A DNA stretch of 64,000 bases from Takakia lepidozioides (Eukaryota; Streptophyta; Takakiopsida; Takakiales; Takakiaceae), in assembly GCA_030704615.1 (NCBI GenBank), contig CM060733.1:60078001-60142000 (forward strand), given 5' to 3'. Position 1 is the first letter of the stretch; each line of letters starts with the position of its first letter. Position numbers and translations under genes: made by a program. This document shows positions 34,058 to 50,203 of the stretch, piece after piece. Below the pieces are notes generated by a model, which was not told the origin of the DNA, searched no databases, and worked only from the letters and a program-made list of their open reading frames with translations.

Positions 34058-36290
34058 GAGAGAGAGAGGATGGCGTGGTTCATAAATGCTGTATGGATAT
34101 GCCCTGTAAGTAGTAGGTGCAGCTCCATTCGACACTTGGTCTGCTAAGACGTGGACGTGGTAGACTTCGTGCTTTCAAAATGCCGGAGAGAACGAGAATA
34201 GATTTTAGCACATTTAAAGTTTTGTCCCTTTTTCTTGAGGCCTGTCTTATTTTCGATACAATGAGAAAGAACTTCCCTTTTCTTCCGCAATTTGTAGTGA
34301 GCTATAATTGGCTAGGTCGATGGCCAAGCACTGGATCGAGTCTGTCCTGTTTCGATGTGAACTGGAGCCCCATCATGAAAGGGAAGGGAAGGAAAGGAAA
34401 CCCGGTACCTGTTGTGAATAGCACGCTCTCTGGTGAGTTGTCGCGAGTATTCTTCTCAAGCTGGAAAGGCTTCAGTTGACAGCGTCAAAGGGACTGTCAG
34501 GAAGTGCTTTTTGCTTAGTTTGAGGGCTCAATGCAGATATGTGTGACCCTTCTTGCTCTGGTGGTGTTACCCACATCCAACTTCTACAGAAAGAATATTT
34601 GGAAGGCCAGAATCGCCTTCATGTTTATAGGGAAGTGTCTAAGGCTTTTAGCACCCTTAAGGGGTCTTGCCATCGGCACTACTCACCCTCAGTCCACCAT
34701 ATAAAAGTGGGTGAGGAGGCTTTCAACCCTCCTGAATTCTAAATGGTGAATTCAGGATAGTGCCGCCGGAAACGAACCCTAAATACAACAATTTTATTTG
34801 CTCAGACACACAACTTTGTGCACACATTTGGATGGACTGCATCCCATCATTGTCAGAGTGAGGATCTTTACTATAACTGCCATGCCACATGAGTTCTATG
34901 TGTGGTGGAAGAAAAGATAGGGTCAGTCTGTACATTATGCTATCATTCTTGCACTGCTGTAGAGACATCATCTCATTGACCTCCACAAGATCAGCAGTTA
35001 GTGTTCTGGGGCTACAGTGCATGAGTGCACCTCTACAGGTGCAGGAGAGCTGTATATGATGCTATCATTCTTGCACTGCTGTAGAGACATCATCTCATTG
35101 ACCTACACAATATCAGTAGTTAGTGTTCTGGGGGCTACAGTGCATGAGTGCCACTCTACAGGTGCAGGAGAGCTGTATATGATGCTATCATTCTTTGTAC
35201 TGCTGTAGAGACATCATCTCATTGACCTGCACAATATCAGTAGTTAGTGTTCTGGGGGCTACAGTGCATGAGTGCCCCCACTCTGCAGGTGCAGGAGAGC
35301 TGGGAGGGAGCTCATGTATTTCTGATCCTAGCAATGGAAGACCTTTGTGAGAGATTGCACATCTTAGATAGACAAAAGAATCTCCCGCAGATCTCAAAGT
35401 GGAGAGGACAGTGAAAGAAGTGTTTTAATAGACGAACAAAAGAGATTGTCATGCAAATGCTGATTACAGGGAAGAACGACAAGGCTTGGGGAAAAGAAAT
35501 GAAGGGTGAGTGTGGAGTGGTGAGATTAATTTTACACATTTGGATTGCAATATTGCAGGTCAAAAGATTGTTTCAGTTGTCAGGAGTTTCCCTGAAAGTG
35601 TTGAGTAATACATAAATGCTAGTATGGTGGCGCAGGGAGATGCTCTTCCACTTGAAGAGGCTAATACCAATGTCCACCACACCTCTTGATCCTTTGTTTG
35701 GCAGAAAGCACAGATACTCGCCCCTTCAGTTAACATTCTGTTACAATTCATCTGGATGCTGTTAACGTTTATTAAAATTCTGTGGTACCAAGAGGACACC
35801 CTTCCAGACAAATAAGCATGAACTCTCCCAGAATCCCACAAGCACCACAACTTCAGACCAAGGCTGTTAAGAGCCCACTTGGGTGGATGGATACTTCAAG
35901 GTTGGTTTGCTTACTGGTTATGTAAGGATTGCAGACTAGGTAACAACCTTCATACTGCCTGCTTCAAACTCAGTAGCTGATGTAGGAGCTCAACATCCAT
36001 AGTCATGCAACTAACTTTACGATAGCTCTGCAAAAATTGTCATGACTAATCCAAACAAACGAGGCCAGCAAGCCAACAACCCACTCAAAAATCAATCAGG
36101 CACGATCAGAGCTCTAGACTGTCATTTACATCAGTTCCACACATCCCAAAGTAGGGCATTTAACTCTGGTCTTCAGGGTATAAGGACCCTGTCATGCTGT
36201 CATGGTTGGCCAACTAAAGTGATACCACAGGAGGACATCTCAAAAGCATCAGACAATAGTGTTCCAACAAGTGACATGCCAAAAGATTAC
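34058..36290. other. Spacer with a three-copy tandem repeat; no gene seen
   Basis: Apart from the tandem repeat (34939-35305), only short frames without recognisable content are present. The first few hundred bases should include the FdC1 3' UTR, and the last part the tubulin 3' UTR. Confidence 0.45.
34939..35305. repeat. Tandem repeat, three copies of about 122 bases
   Basis: GCTATCATTCTT starts each unit at 34939, 35061 and 35184. Every unit contains the GTAGAGACATCATCTCATTG and GTTAGTGTTCTGGGG strings and ends with GTGCAGGAGAGCTG. Copies 2 and 3 are closest to each other. Confidence 0.88.
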
Positions 36291-38933
<2,643 letters not shown>

Positions 38934-39451
38934 TGCTCCGCCTCCACCTCACACCCGATCAGCTCCTGCAACACCTCCGCCGCAAACAACCACCACAGCA
39001 ACCAAACACCCGAAATTCTCACGGAACACCACAGCGATCCTTGACACACGGTCGTGAAGAGCGTGTCGAGGCCGCTCTCACAGATTATCGCAGTGCGCCT
39101 CCCTTCTTCTCTACCACCCCACTTTGTCAGGAATCCCCGGGTAGCAGCGCCGGGTCGCGTCGCTCGCGCCCGCGCCCGTGCCGCTTCGCTGTCCGCCCCT
39201 CCACCAAAGGGTGGACAGACTTGACGGATGCCTCTCGCCCCCCAACTGAGGACGATATTCGTCCTGTTTAATGTCTTTCATTTTAAATTTATTTGTTCAT
39301 TTTTATCGTGGACTTAGGGCTACTACCGTCCAACTGACCATCCGTCAGTTTGCCGCCACCCCCCACATAAATCTGGCCCACTAATAATACTAAAGAATAC
39401 ATAAATAACCTGGCCGGTCCTTTGACCGATTCTACCAATAATTCATTATAC

Positions 39452-39686
39452 CTGCGGCTGGTAGCTCAGTTGGATAAGTGCACTATGTGTCACGCTGGTG
39501 GGTCAGGGTTCAAATCCTGCGACTATGTCCTGTGTGTATGATTTGTTTCGTGACCTGTTGGTCTTTGGGTTGAGGTTTCCCTCCTGTGTGCCCAATGGCT
39601 TATCTGAAAAGGGGTTATCCCCACCCCCAACTCCCCTCTCCTCAAGGGCCTGAATTGTGAGCAGTCGCTCCCAGGTTTCCTTTTTT
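39452..39686 (+). mobile_element. tRNA-derived SINE, full-length copy
   Basis: A box TAGCTCAGTTGG (39462-39473) matches the polymerase III consensus exactly, and B box GGTTCAAATCC (39507-39517) has one change. A body of about 130 bases follows, then the family tail GGGCCTGAATTGTGAGCAG, TCGCTCCCAGGTTTCC and a T-run. Head, body and tail order are the same as at 31582-31796. Such elements are transcribed by polymerase III and moved by LINE machinery. Confidence 0.82.
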
Positions 39687-42600
39687 AAATAATAATAATA
39701 TATACTATATAATATTAAAAAATGACAGCATGAGACATGTTTTTTTAACCCTTAATTGCATTTAGTGGCGAGGAAAAAATAACCTCAAGGTGCTATGACG
39801 GCTTGAACAAGCGATGAGGCAACGACAGCCCCAAGGTCACAACATAAGAGACCTATTTTTTTAAGAAAAAGAAAAGAAAAGAAAAAGAAACCTACTGCGG
39901 CTATGCTGCTATACAAGCAGAAAATTAAGAAAAAGAATATCCGAAATTTCGTTATGCTTTTCCAGGATGATTAGGTCACTAGTGGACGGATGAAAGTAGA
40001 AGAGAGATGGATATGGTGCGCCGTGGGCCCCTTTGTGCGGCTGGAGCTGTTTGCACAGAGTTGGATCTTCTCATGTCTAAGTTATCGCCTGCCTACATGC
40101 AGTCGTGCAACGATCATGCAGCTAATCCTAGAGACATGCTTCTCACCTAATCCACCTCTTTACATCCCCTCGGTCCGCTCAGCTCTGCCTCGTCACTCGT
40201 GTTTCTCTCTGGGTGAGCTAATAAGTACAGGTGTGTTGGCGATGAATGATCTCAAGTGCTTGCGATCAACGTCCGGGGAGAACCGGCAGCCAGTTACATG
40301 CTAGCCGACTGAATTCCAGAATTTCCGAATGAAATATGAAACCTCAGGAAATGGATCCGAGGGAAAAAATGGCCGAAGCAGAAATCAACCGGGTGCCCTA
40401 CTTTTAGGAAGGATATTTCCCTTTCCATTTCATTACAGACAGGAAATCTGCCTTAGTTGGCAAGGCCTGGACGGATTCCAGCCCTTCTTATATTACAAAA
40501 AACGGAAATGGCAGTCGAAGTCCACCACATGGCAGAAATCCAACGTGCCAGGCCGGGTTACATCCGAGGAAGGGCGTTTAGGTGAAAAAATATTGAACTC
40601 AAGAGGGCGGGCCGCGGGCAAACCCTACTAAGTCTGGACGTTGCTCTCGCAGCCCCAGCCCCGCGCCTGCTTGCACTCGCTGCTTGCTATCACAGCTCAC
40701 ATGTCCACGCTGGTTCAATTCTTGGCCCCATGTGGTTTGAGGGCATTGACAGGTCCAACTTCTATAAGGATACAATGTTCTTCACTTGTTTGAATTGCTT
40801 AAAACTGGTTGTGATTATTTATTATTATTATTATTTACTTATTGTTGTGCATTTGACACTTGTATTGTAAACCGGTTGATATTTATAAGGGCCAGATTTA
40901 TAGCTGAACACAAAATAAATCATTAGGAATATTACCGGTTGTAAAGAATTTATCTCAAAAATTGAGCAGGTATAGTTACCACTAAGGGGCAGCAACCGAC
41001 TGCCCAACCCACTTAGCCGATTGCTGCTGGGAATGAGCGGCTACTGGCTGGTTCAACTGAAATTATTTCCCTGACGCTGCTTGCGATGGAGTCTATGCTG
41101 ACAAGGTTGGTAACTCTAATCTCTGAACCCTGAACCTCTGGCTCTGTGGTTATGACGAATGTGCTCTTGGGAGAAGTACGATGTCTCAGTCCCAGGCCTG
41201 CGGATGTCCCCAACTACAATAGGTGAGACGGATACATCAATAACTACTTCATGCGCACTGTGGGTCGTGTATGAATTTGACCATTTCACATTGACTCGTG
41301 TGAAGACTGTTGACAGTGTGAATCTGCTCTGTTTCTGATCATGTTTTATATCAATTCTCTTCGAAAAGGCGGCTAATAACTCATATGTTACCCCGAAAGG
41401 TAGAAACAGCTAGCAACAGGGGCATATGGTGTTGAATGCATAGGACAGATGGGTGGGCCCTCAAGGCGATTGAAATTGGGGACAAATGGGGATTGCACGG
41501 GGGCCCACATGGCATCTGCATGCCGGTACAAAGAGGAATGTTTCAGAATCTTCAAGATGAAGGGTTGTGTGGGTTTGAAGGAAAGAGAGCCATGATGGCC
41601 GAGGATGCTGTGTTGAGTTGCTAGTTGCTACCAGCACTGGGCAGGTATGGAGATGGCAGCACAGCGCTCTTGGGAGGATGAAGCCGCTCAAGGAAGGAGT
41701 CATGGGTGTGTGATGTGCAAGGACAAGTCACACGTCATATGTCAGCACTCAGACGGGCTCAGCGAAGTGCTTTGTGTAGGACAGTTAAATCAAGGATGTC
41801 GTCCACAAAGTTGAAGCATCAAACTCTGGAGATCCTTCTGCACATCGGAGCCCACCACGCTCAACTGATCCACCATCGGCTCTTCATTTGACGGCCTATC
41901 TCCTCAGCACGGGAGTCATTTCGATCGATTCCAAGCCTGCTAGCCATCTCACCTCACGCTTCCGCGTCAACGCAGCCGCTCTCCCCATCCTCCTACAACA
42001 AAACAATAGAACATACATTTTTCTGGCGAGTATGCAATCCCCATTTATCCACCACACTGTCCCTGTATTGCTTACTATTTCCACTCTTCCATCAACTTGG
42101 GGTACATATTTAATATGCTATCAACTCCCAGTCTGTTTAGGCCTGCCCAGAGCTGCTGCACAGGGTGCCCTCGATTAATCTTTATCATCTCAAGTTGCAT
42201 TTATGGAGGATGCAGCAGCCCTAGGAACAGCTGAGATCTCAACTTCCTGGCAGAGGTCGGCCAAAATTTGTTGGGGACAGAGTGGTGCATAATTGTAGGA
42301 GTTGGGGTTATCCAAGCAGAAACTTACCCGCTTTCTTGAGAGGCGGCTTTACCCCACATGTACACTTGATTGGCAATGCAAACTCTATCCCAAGTACTTT
42401 CAATACATGCTGCACTCTCATGGTAAGAAGACAAGTCTCTAAGTCTAACCTCAGATTGTTTGGGCAAACAGGCGCATAGCGTACTCTGAAGGAATTATTG
42501 AGATGTTGTCTTCAACAATATGCCCAAATGAGGTCTGTCACTCACCGTAGAGCTTGCAACCAGGGAGCAATATCAGACTGTCCAAGAGCAGGTGGGCACC

Positions 42601-43792
42601 AGACCTGCAGCTCCCACAATAAGGAATATCCTCAAGGCCGGCAATAGACATTCGGCTTATTTCATGCAGACGAAATGTGCATGCAAAACCAAGGGTATTG
42701 ATGATGGCAACGAACTGCTCAACTGACATTATTTGCCTCCGGAGTTTTCTTAACCTTGGTTTTGGGCCTTCAACCAAAATCACTGCAATTGCCAGATCAC
42801 AGAGCTTCCCGGGATGCCTCATACCCCTCATACGGCAACCACTTGAGGACTTCTCAAGCCCACCTTGGCATACTCATACAAGATGGTCCCATACAGGCTC
42901 CTTCGCAAACTTGTGAGGGCCCAGAAACTTAAGAGCCAAAAATATCATGACCAGTTGTTCTCAAGACAGCCCAAACAAAAGCTTGGCCTGTCAAAAGTCC
43001 CCTCCACAGCAGAATAGATATCTGTTGGAAGTGTTCTAAATTTACTCACCACAACACCACCACAAGATACATCCCCAGCTTGCCTCCAAGGGAACCCAAA
43101 GCAGACGACATCCCTAGTTGCCGAAGTTCGGACCAAGCAACTCTACTCACAATAAAAAATTTGAGTACTCCAAGTTTACTTGCCATGGGACATAACATAT
43201 CTTCCCAAGTACTTCAGTCACTCTGGAATCGCAAAACAGATCATAGGTAACATTGATGTCCTGTGCTAGTTATGAAATGTTGTCATTGTGTCCTAGTCCT
43301 GTGTGCAGCACAAACGTTACTGACATCTTATCAAGAAGCCAGCTTTCCATCGCAAGGAAGCCAACCACAACTACACACAAAATCTCAGTCTAATTTTCCG
43401 ATTGGCCAAAAAGCAGACTTCCACAAACAGAAGCTGAACTTGCAGCATCTACCTGACCAGCGATGGGACCCCCCATAGAGGGAGGGAGCTTGCAAAGACG
43501 AACCAAAAAAATCTCTCAAACTGCATCTCACGTGCAGCAGCACCTTAGAAGCAACACTGCTCAGGTAGCACCTGCATCTGCTGCAGTAAAGGTTTAGGTC
43601 CAACAGATAACTAAGAGACTTCATCTGTCAACATACTTACACGAACCAGACAGCCTCAATTTTGAGGCTATTACACAAACTTGACATTCGAACTTGAGCA
43701 TCATTAGACATCTCACCAAGCATTCCTGATAGAACTACTAGACAAAGCATTGCTCAACAACTGCTTTTGAATTCAACTCGCACACTACAAGC

Positions 43793-43894
43793 TTACAAGG
43801 GAGGATGCATGTCATCGTCCACGAAGCTGTTCGGAGAGTATGAGAAACTAGCAGTGCACTTAGTCTGCTTCTTACGAGTTGGCCCACCTTTAAA
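43793..43894 (-). other. Possible terminal coding exon, gene unknown
   Basis: TTCTCTTAG acceptor, then 33 codons with plausible composition (RKKQTKCTASFSYSPNSF, ending DDDMHPPL) and a TAA. It could end a separate gene or be an alternative 3' exon of the SRO gene upstream. No family recognised. Confidence 0.22.
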
Positions 43895-44775
43895 CTAAGA
43901 GAACATCAACAGGAGACCCTCTGTGGGTATCCAAAACATATGTTGCAAAACCTCCATGCTTCATAGAAAATGGTGAATGGTCCGAAATCCTAGAAATGGA
44001 AAGAATCAACAGCAGACGGCATGAAAGGATACCAATGAGTACAGCACTTCCAGGCTAACCATACTCAGAGCTCCTTAGCTTTGACATTTGCCCACACTCT
44101 AGACCTCGTTGAAAAGATAACTACAGCCTATGAGATTTGGCAGGCAGCCGCTTGGCACAAATGCTCTTGAGTCACACCATGCCCAAGGCAATCATATACA
44201 ACAAGATGGAGTAAATCATGAGGTCTTTGTATTGAAGTTTGTATTGAAACAGGTGTACATGACAGATTGACGTCGACAAATTCAAACAACTTCAGCCCAG
44301 GCAGCTCCTCAGCTTTTTGGAAATAGCTATGAAGCAAAAAACTCCTACCCTCTCAACAGACTCACAACTGCTGAGCAGAGAAGCTGGATACACACGCTCA
44401 TATCTTTAGCTACAGCAACCCACTGTGCCAACCTTAACCACCCCACTTACCTGTAGATCTCACAAGAAAACAATTCATCAATACACACTTTCCTTCTGTA
44501 CAAACACAACCGCCTTGCTGCCCACTACATACGCATCTTAAGACTACAGATGCAATTACACACCTACCAAACTCCTAGCATGCTAACTATGAGCCAGAGC
44601 TCACACCGGAACATACATTCCTACCCGATTGAGATGAGGAAGCACAACTTGCAGACCATCCATGCAAAAAAGTAGTAAGCTATTAACGAAAGAGCACAAT
44701 TCTAGATTGATCAGCTGAGAAACAACTAACCTTCTTGATAAACCACGTAGGTTGACTCAAGCTTCAGCGAGCGAC

Positions 44776-47700
44776 CTAAGATGCAAAGCTCCAGGTCGGT
44801 GAAGACGCAGATAGTGGAGGCTCTAACTCGATCACCTCTTGTTCCTGTTTCACCTGCAAACACCGACATCCCATCCACAGTTGAGACCATGGCTCCATGA
44901 TGAAACACTAAACCACTCAGAATGATCCTGACAACGTAGTCCACATGCATGCAGAAAAATCTTCTGCATACCTCTGAAGTCAGGCAGATGTACCTGCAGT
45001 GATTCAGCTATATTCATACACACGGGGTACGCTACCTGGCCAAGTTGAAGCTTCCGAATTGCACCCACCAACCGCGCATCTCCAGCAACACGTCGACACA
45101 TTTGGATAAGTTTCTTACGACACAGTCTCCCAGCCTGAAAAGATGAGAACGGTTCATCTCACTCCTAAACTTACAATTTCATGACTATAGTTGATAGAGA
45201 TGAAGTGGAATCAAGTTTTCAAAGAATGTACTCCCAAGACGTTGCCTTGTGGCCATGGACCCTACACAGAACAAAAGGGAACAGACACTACCTTTGTGAC
45301 GGGCTCACTCCTGTAATGGGACCTACCTTGGTATAAACAATTAGCTCAGGCTTTCCAGATATCCTCTAGAAAGCTGTCCGGGGCAAGTTTTGGCATACCT
45401 CCCTTGAGCTCTCAACATGACAAGTTCAAGGTTGGATGGTAGTTGCATCGCATGTCTAATACCAGATACTCTAAGATAATCAAGTCTGTTTCTTGGAAGT
45501 AAGACTGTCCTGTTAAACAGGATAAGTCTTGGGAGGACAAGGCGAGAGAGATTTTCAATTACATGAATATTAGCCCAGAAGAATCGACCCTGCTAGATGA
45601 AGCTGACCTGGAGATTGTGCTGTCTAAAGCCCTGTCGGATGCCCAAAGACAGTCCGATGAAAATGAAGCTAGGCATAAAACTTCCCTGAACTTGTTTCCC
45701 AGTCTGTGACATGGGCGAGGACCTTAAGGATGATCTTAAGGGCCGACCTACCCTAGGCACCAGACTGACCTTTAAAATCAGGGCAGGGAGCCTACCTTTG
45801 AAAAAAAAAACAGATGCAGAGAGGAAAAGGACATTGTAGTTGCCCGATGTGCGGGCAGACTGAAGACAATATCCACTTTCTGATACGTTGTCCAGGGTAT
45901 TCAGTGACCCTCTTCAGGAACATCAAGAACACTGCTTCTGCACCTCTGTTCACCAACTTTCAAAATCTCGAGGCTGAGACTCAAGCCCTGGCCTAATTGC
46001 TGGGCAGCTAACACACAGCAGCTTGATGCTTGTGTGCAGGACATGCCCTTTTAGAGCACCATAATCTGACTGGACTCTAGAGATTTAGCATGGTTGGAGT
46101 TGTCGACCCACACGATAGATGCGTACTCCAAGGCAGGCCTAATAATGTTGCAAAGAATGGTCCTTTTACCTTCAGTATTAAACCCTCTGCAGTGAAAATT
46201 TTTAGAAAAGTCAGACCCCAACACTTTGCGTTTAGCTGTTTGACCCACTTTCTGTATATGCGCCTTCCAGTTGCAACTAGAGGAAACCCAACACCAAGAT
46301 ATGTTTAGGAAGGGAGCACAGGGATCTCTTGACCTCCCCATGCCAAACTGAGATACCCTCCTCCCTCCCCACAATCATTGAAAGCCACCACTGCGCATGT
46401 ACTAACATTAGCCTCTAACCTCCACAGGTCAAAGTACCCCTTCATGCAATCAATCAACACCTGAAGATTGGATGGGGTATCCCCTAGGCCTGCGAAGTCA
46501 TCTGCAAACATAGGAGCCGGGATGGTGGCATCACCCACCTTCAACCCAAACCCCTCACTTTCCACATCTTTAAGTAGCTGATTAATGAATACAGTGAAGA
46601 GCAGTGGGAAGAGGGTACAGCCTTGAGCTACACTTTCATCAATATCAGAGAAGTTAGACTTTTTTGATATGATATCTTTTGGTGCTCACATACAGGTTGT
46701 GAACCACCCCCTCCACATGTTTCCTCTGACCCCAGAAGATCAAAGTCGAAGCCACAACCCAACTCTCCACACAGTGCGTTCTGACATCCAGGAAAAAGAA
46801 AAAAGTGGGCTTTCCTGCTCTTTTCCTTCCCTGAATAATCCGGCTTATTTCTCCAAAAACCAGCCTGGCCTTCATGGAAAACACCTCTAGACTCCACATC
46901 AACCTCAAGACGGGTACTCATAAGCCTACAAAATAGCTTGTCAACTGCACTAACAAGCATGAGGCCTTGAGAGTTCCCAGGCGCTTCTCTGTCGCCTTTC
47001 TTATACAGATTGACAATGACATCCTCTCTCCAACGGAAGGGAATCACTTCAGTCTTCCAAATAAGGTTAAGAGAAGGGTAAGAGCCTCTGCCATGGGATT
47101 GCCACCATGCTTGATCTTTAACGTTGACAATGCTATCAAGCCCACCTGCTTCATAGCCTTTCGATGTTCTATAGCTTCTGTAATCTCAGAAGAACTAAGC
47201 CAGTTTATCAGGGCCGTCTTGGAATATAGGAACAGTAGCCTTCCATTCTTGAGGAAACCCCTCACTATAATATTTAGATTCACAGCCAAGAAGGCTGTAG
47301 TGCATTTCAAAGGGTTTTCCTATCTCAACCATAGAAGTCAACCATGCACTCTTGTTATTCCTTAAAGCGTGTACTTGCTTTGCTGACCATTTTTCAGCCT
47401 GCACAAATACTGTAAGGCCAACCAGAATCAACTAATTAAACAATTAGTTACCGTTTTTCACTGAGGAGGAACAGAGTTGATGGAAAAGAGTGTATGCTGA
47501 GCACCTTGAAGGCAGCATAATGTTCCTGTAGTTGGAGGAGGTGTGATGGGGCCAGCTGAGATTTCAGAATAAGGAACAGACTGGGGAATGATAGACAGGC
47601 TGACATTGGCCCCTGCACCTGCCTCGCACATCCCCCCACCTCATCATGCCATGCTTCTGCATTCACATGTGTCTGCATACCAAACACAGCAATTAGCACA

Positions 47701-50203
47701 AACAAAGCAGTAAAGAGCCATCAGTCCTCCCCCAACCTGCCTACTGCATCTCTCCTTCAAACAAAAATAGACTACAAGCATGCCATATCTGTCATCATCC
47801 ATGGCAGTTACAAGTTCAACCTATTCCCCTAGCAGCAATAATGAGCTCATTCATTTACTATGAGAGAAATCATGCCTTACTTCTGACTCCACAATTGGTA
47901 TACTTGCCGAATTTGATACCAGGACGAGGCTGCTGAAAATGCAAACTGTAGTTTCCAAAGAAATTGGACAAATAAGCTAACATAGTCCACTCTTTCCAAT
48001 CCAGACATAAAAGCTTCACTTCACACACAGGTTTGGGCTTCAAATAACACATCGAGTACTGAAGGCAACAAGCACAAAGAAATTGTTATGACACATATAG
48101 TACCTGAAAAGGACAGTGATCAACATGTCACTAACCTGATTGCAAATGGGTGAAGACTTCACCAACACTTCATCAAACATTCTAGCCACTTCTTTCTTTG
48201 CTTCTGCTTTTGTACATGGTGCACCCACTTTAGATCCTCGACACTTGAAGAGAGACGATCTCAGAGGAGGCCGGCTCTGCTTCCCTCTGAATGCTGCCAT
48301 CATCTCTGCAAATAAAACACCAACAAAATAAGGAGCTCCACCCAAGCACCTATAGGCATGGAATGTAAATGTCAAAGCTATTTCTACATGACCTAAAAAG
48401 GAAAGTTCCACCACAGAGAAAGTGTTAGTGTACCCAGTAAAACATAGACTACATGTAAAGCAGAAAATAATTACCGTGCCATAGAGGAGGGAGCGTGAAG
48501 CTAATAACATAAATCGGTAAAATATGTGTGTTCATGTGTGTACTCCACACAATCAATCGCTTGGGAGCAAGCAGATTGTCTACACCGGAGTCGAAGTGCT
48601 CACTACTAGGGTGGAACTGATCGGATCCTGGTTTCACCAACTCTGTTGCTCCTAGTATAACTTGACAGAGCACCATATGCTGCTCCCCGTTTTCATCATT
48701 ATCCGAATATACCGCACTGCACCCAGACCCATCTTCCATCACTTGATTAGACCTTTCCACAAAATGATGAGAAAATGTTGAACAGGTATCCAGATAGACT
48801 GTCCATACAAGACAAAACACTTTCCAAGAAACTGGAACAAGCAGACCCAATGCAAAATATCACAGACACTTGGAACCCCATAACCTCCAAATTTAGCTGT
48901 AATCAATGCTTCACCTGACATGGGCATGATCGTCTGGGGCCAGATAAACTCCAACACCATAAGCCGAACCATTCTTAGGGGCTCTAGGCTGACCAAAGCC
49001 ATGGAGAATGATTCTGGACACCCCTGTCTTAGAAGTCCCATGCCATGCATACCGCAAATTGGCATCGCCTCGCATCTGCTTTGTAAACTCAATCTGTCTC
49101 TCAAAAGCTTGCTGTCGTGCTTGTCCCGCAGGGCTAGAGTGTGAGTCTCGGCAGATGCCCTTGATAACAGTGCCTGAACCAAAGACGCCTAGTCCTGCTA
49201 GAAACTTCTTTTTCACATTGCTGAATTCCTCATCTCCTTCCTGCAACCTGATAAGCTTGTCATCTAGTAAAGCATAGTCATGAACCCCCTTCAAGCTAGC
49301 AGTTTCCTGCTTTGCAGGCCCCCCACCAGCCCTGTCCAGGTGATCAGAAGCAGTCTCTTCTCTGGCAGCCTCTATAGTGCCTTCAGCAAAAGGCATGCTG
49401 TTTGGAACTCTCTCTAAGAAATTGCCATGATCTGGCCGCCCAACTTGGTTGCGAATGGAAGAGTCAGCAGTCGCTGCTAAATGAGTGCCACCATCTAGCT
49501 CCTCGGCATCTGCACTGAGCGTCTCACATCCTTGTAATGATTCAACTGCAGAGGGGTCTGAAAAGCAATCTTCCGCTGCATTGTCATGGGGTGATGCGCA
49601 CCGCTGCTTCAGCCACGCCTCATGCGCTCCAGGATGTGGAAACTCCAAAGACGACTGAGGGGAAGGGCCTTCACAAGGACTTGGAGGGAAGAAGACTCGC
49701 AGGGCCTCGTCTATCCAACCAATAGAACGCATATACCCTGTCTCCAGATTCACTTGGTGCATCTGCACAAAGTTGATACGATACCAATGCCCTCGCACCG
49801 AAAACTCCGCTGTGGCATGGCCTGCTCTAAGGCTCTGCCACACGATCCCATTCGCTTCCGTGGGGTACTCAACCCACTCTCCTTTCTGATAGTACATGAA
49901 CCGCCACGACCGTGTCCCACTAGGATGACGCGGAAGCTTTCGTCCCTTCGACTGGCAGGACTCACCAAAAAACCTCTTGGCCAGCCTTTTATGGAGACAA
50001 GTTGCTGTGGAAGAGTCCGATTCCTTGGAATACTCCACTCTGCATCGTTTTAAGATATTCCACTTCGATCTCTCCCCAATTGCTGACGCCAGTGCACACA
50101 GGTGAGCAGCCACCTTACATGCACTGGTCTGCTTATGCTCAAGGCTCGGGGGATCATGAGAATTGACTCTGGTATATACATTTGAATTGTTGATGACTTC
50201 CAT
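44776..50203 (-). CDS. SRO: RCD1/SRO-family protein (WWE, PARP-like and RST domains)
   Basis: Six exons: 50203-48915, 48752-48475, 48305-48136, 47672-47505, 45134-45036 and 44853-44776. All phases fit and give 693 residues. A WWE domain (about 95-173) is followed by a long linker, then a PARP-like fold (about 315-520, with YAWHGTS, YGVGVYLAP and FHPSSEHFDSGVDNL) and a C-terminal RST domain split over exons 4 and 5 (QLAPSHLLQLQEHYAAFK, then KKLIQMCRRVAGD). SRO proteins bind transcription factors through RST and act in stress and redox signalling in the nucleus. The PARP His is present, but the place of the catalytic Glu reads THILPIYVISF, so ADP-ribosyl transfer is doubtful, as in RCD1. Intron 4 (45135-47504) contains LINE remnants. 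The last exon is the weakest call: an alternative reads through a small exon near 44975 in another phase. Confidence 0.87.
45480..45996 (+). mobile_element. LINE 3' end fragment
   Basis: Plus-strand frames encode a helical segment (SWEDKAREIF onward) and then CPMCGQTEDNIHFLIRCPGY, the Cys/His finger found C-terminal to the reverse transcriptase of many plant LINEs. Stops and a frame change separate the two. It lies inside the SRO intron, opposite to the LINE piece at 46051-47440. Confidence 0.6.
46051..47440 (-). mobile_element. LINE reverse transcriptase remnant inside the SRO intron
   Basis: Minus-strand frames in order: a segment with KPFEMHYSLLG, an I/L-rich stretch with HGGNPMAEAL, the RT entry motif WREDVIVNLYKKGDREAP, the DKLFCRLMSTRLE segment, the catalytic FADDFAGLGD box, and a C-terminal thumb-like region (LCNIIRPALEYASIVW). 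Several frame changes break it, so it is inactive. It shares the gene strand. Confidence 0.75.

Larger units (their letters stand above)
38934..44775. other. Long spacer between tubulin and SRO; no confident gene
   Basis: Contains a SINE (39452-39686), an (ATT)n tract near 40808-40828, an unrecognised 97-codon minus-strand frame at 42538-42831, and a possible terminal exon at 43793-43894. A frame at 44128-44337 (minus) also looks somewhat protein-like. I could not assemble these into a gene. Spliced minus-strand exons of an unknown gene remain possible between 42.5 and 44.4 kb. Confidence 0.4.

Noticed and set aside
39462-39520. A functional tRNA gene
   Set aside because: A and B boxes are good, but the acceptor stem does not pair and the sequence continues into a SINE body also found at 31582-31796.
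42538-42831. A 97-codon minus-strand frame starting MRGMRHPGKLCD
   Set aside because: The composition is plausible, but no family is recognised and no exon partners could be joined, so it is mentioned only in the spacer entry.
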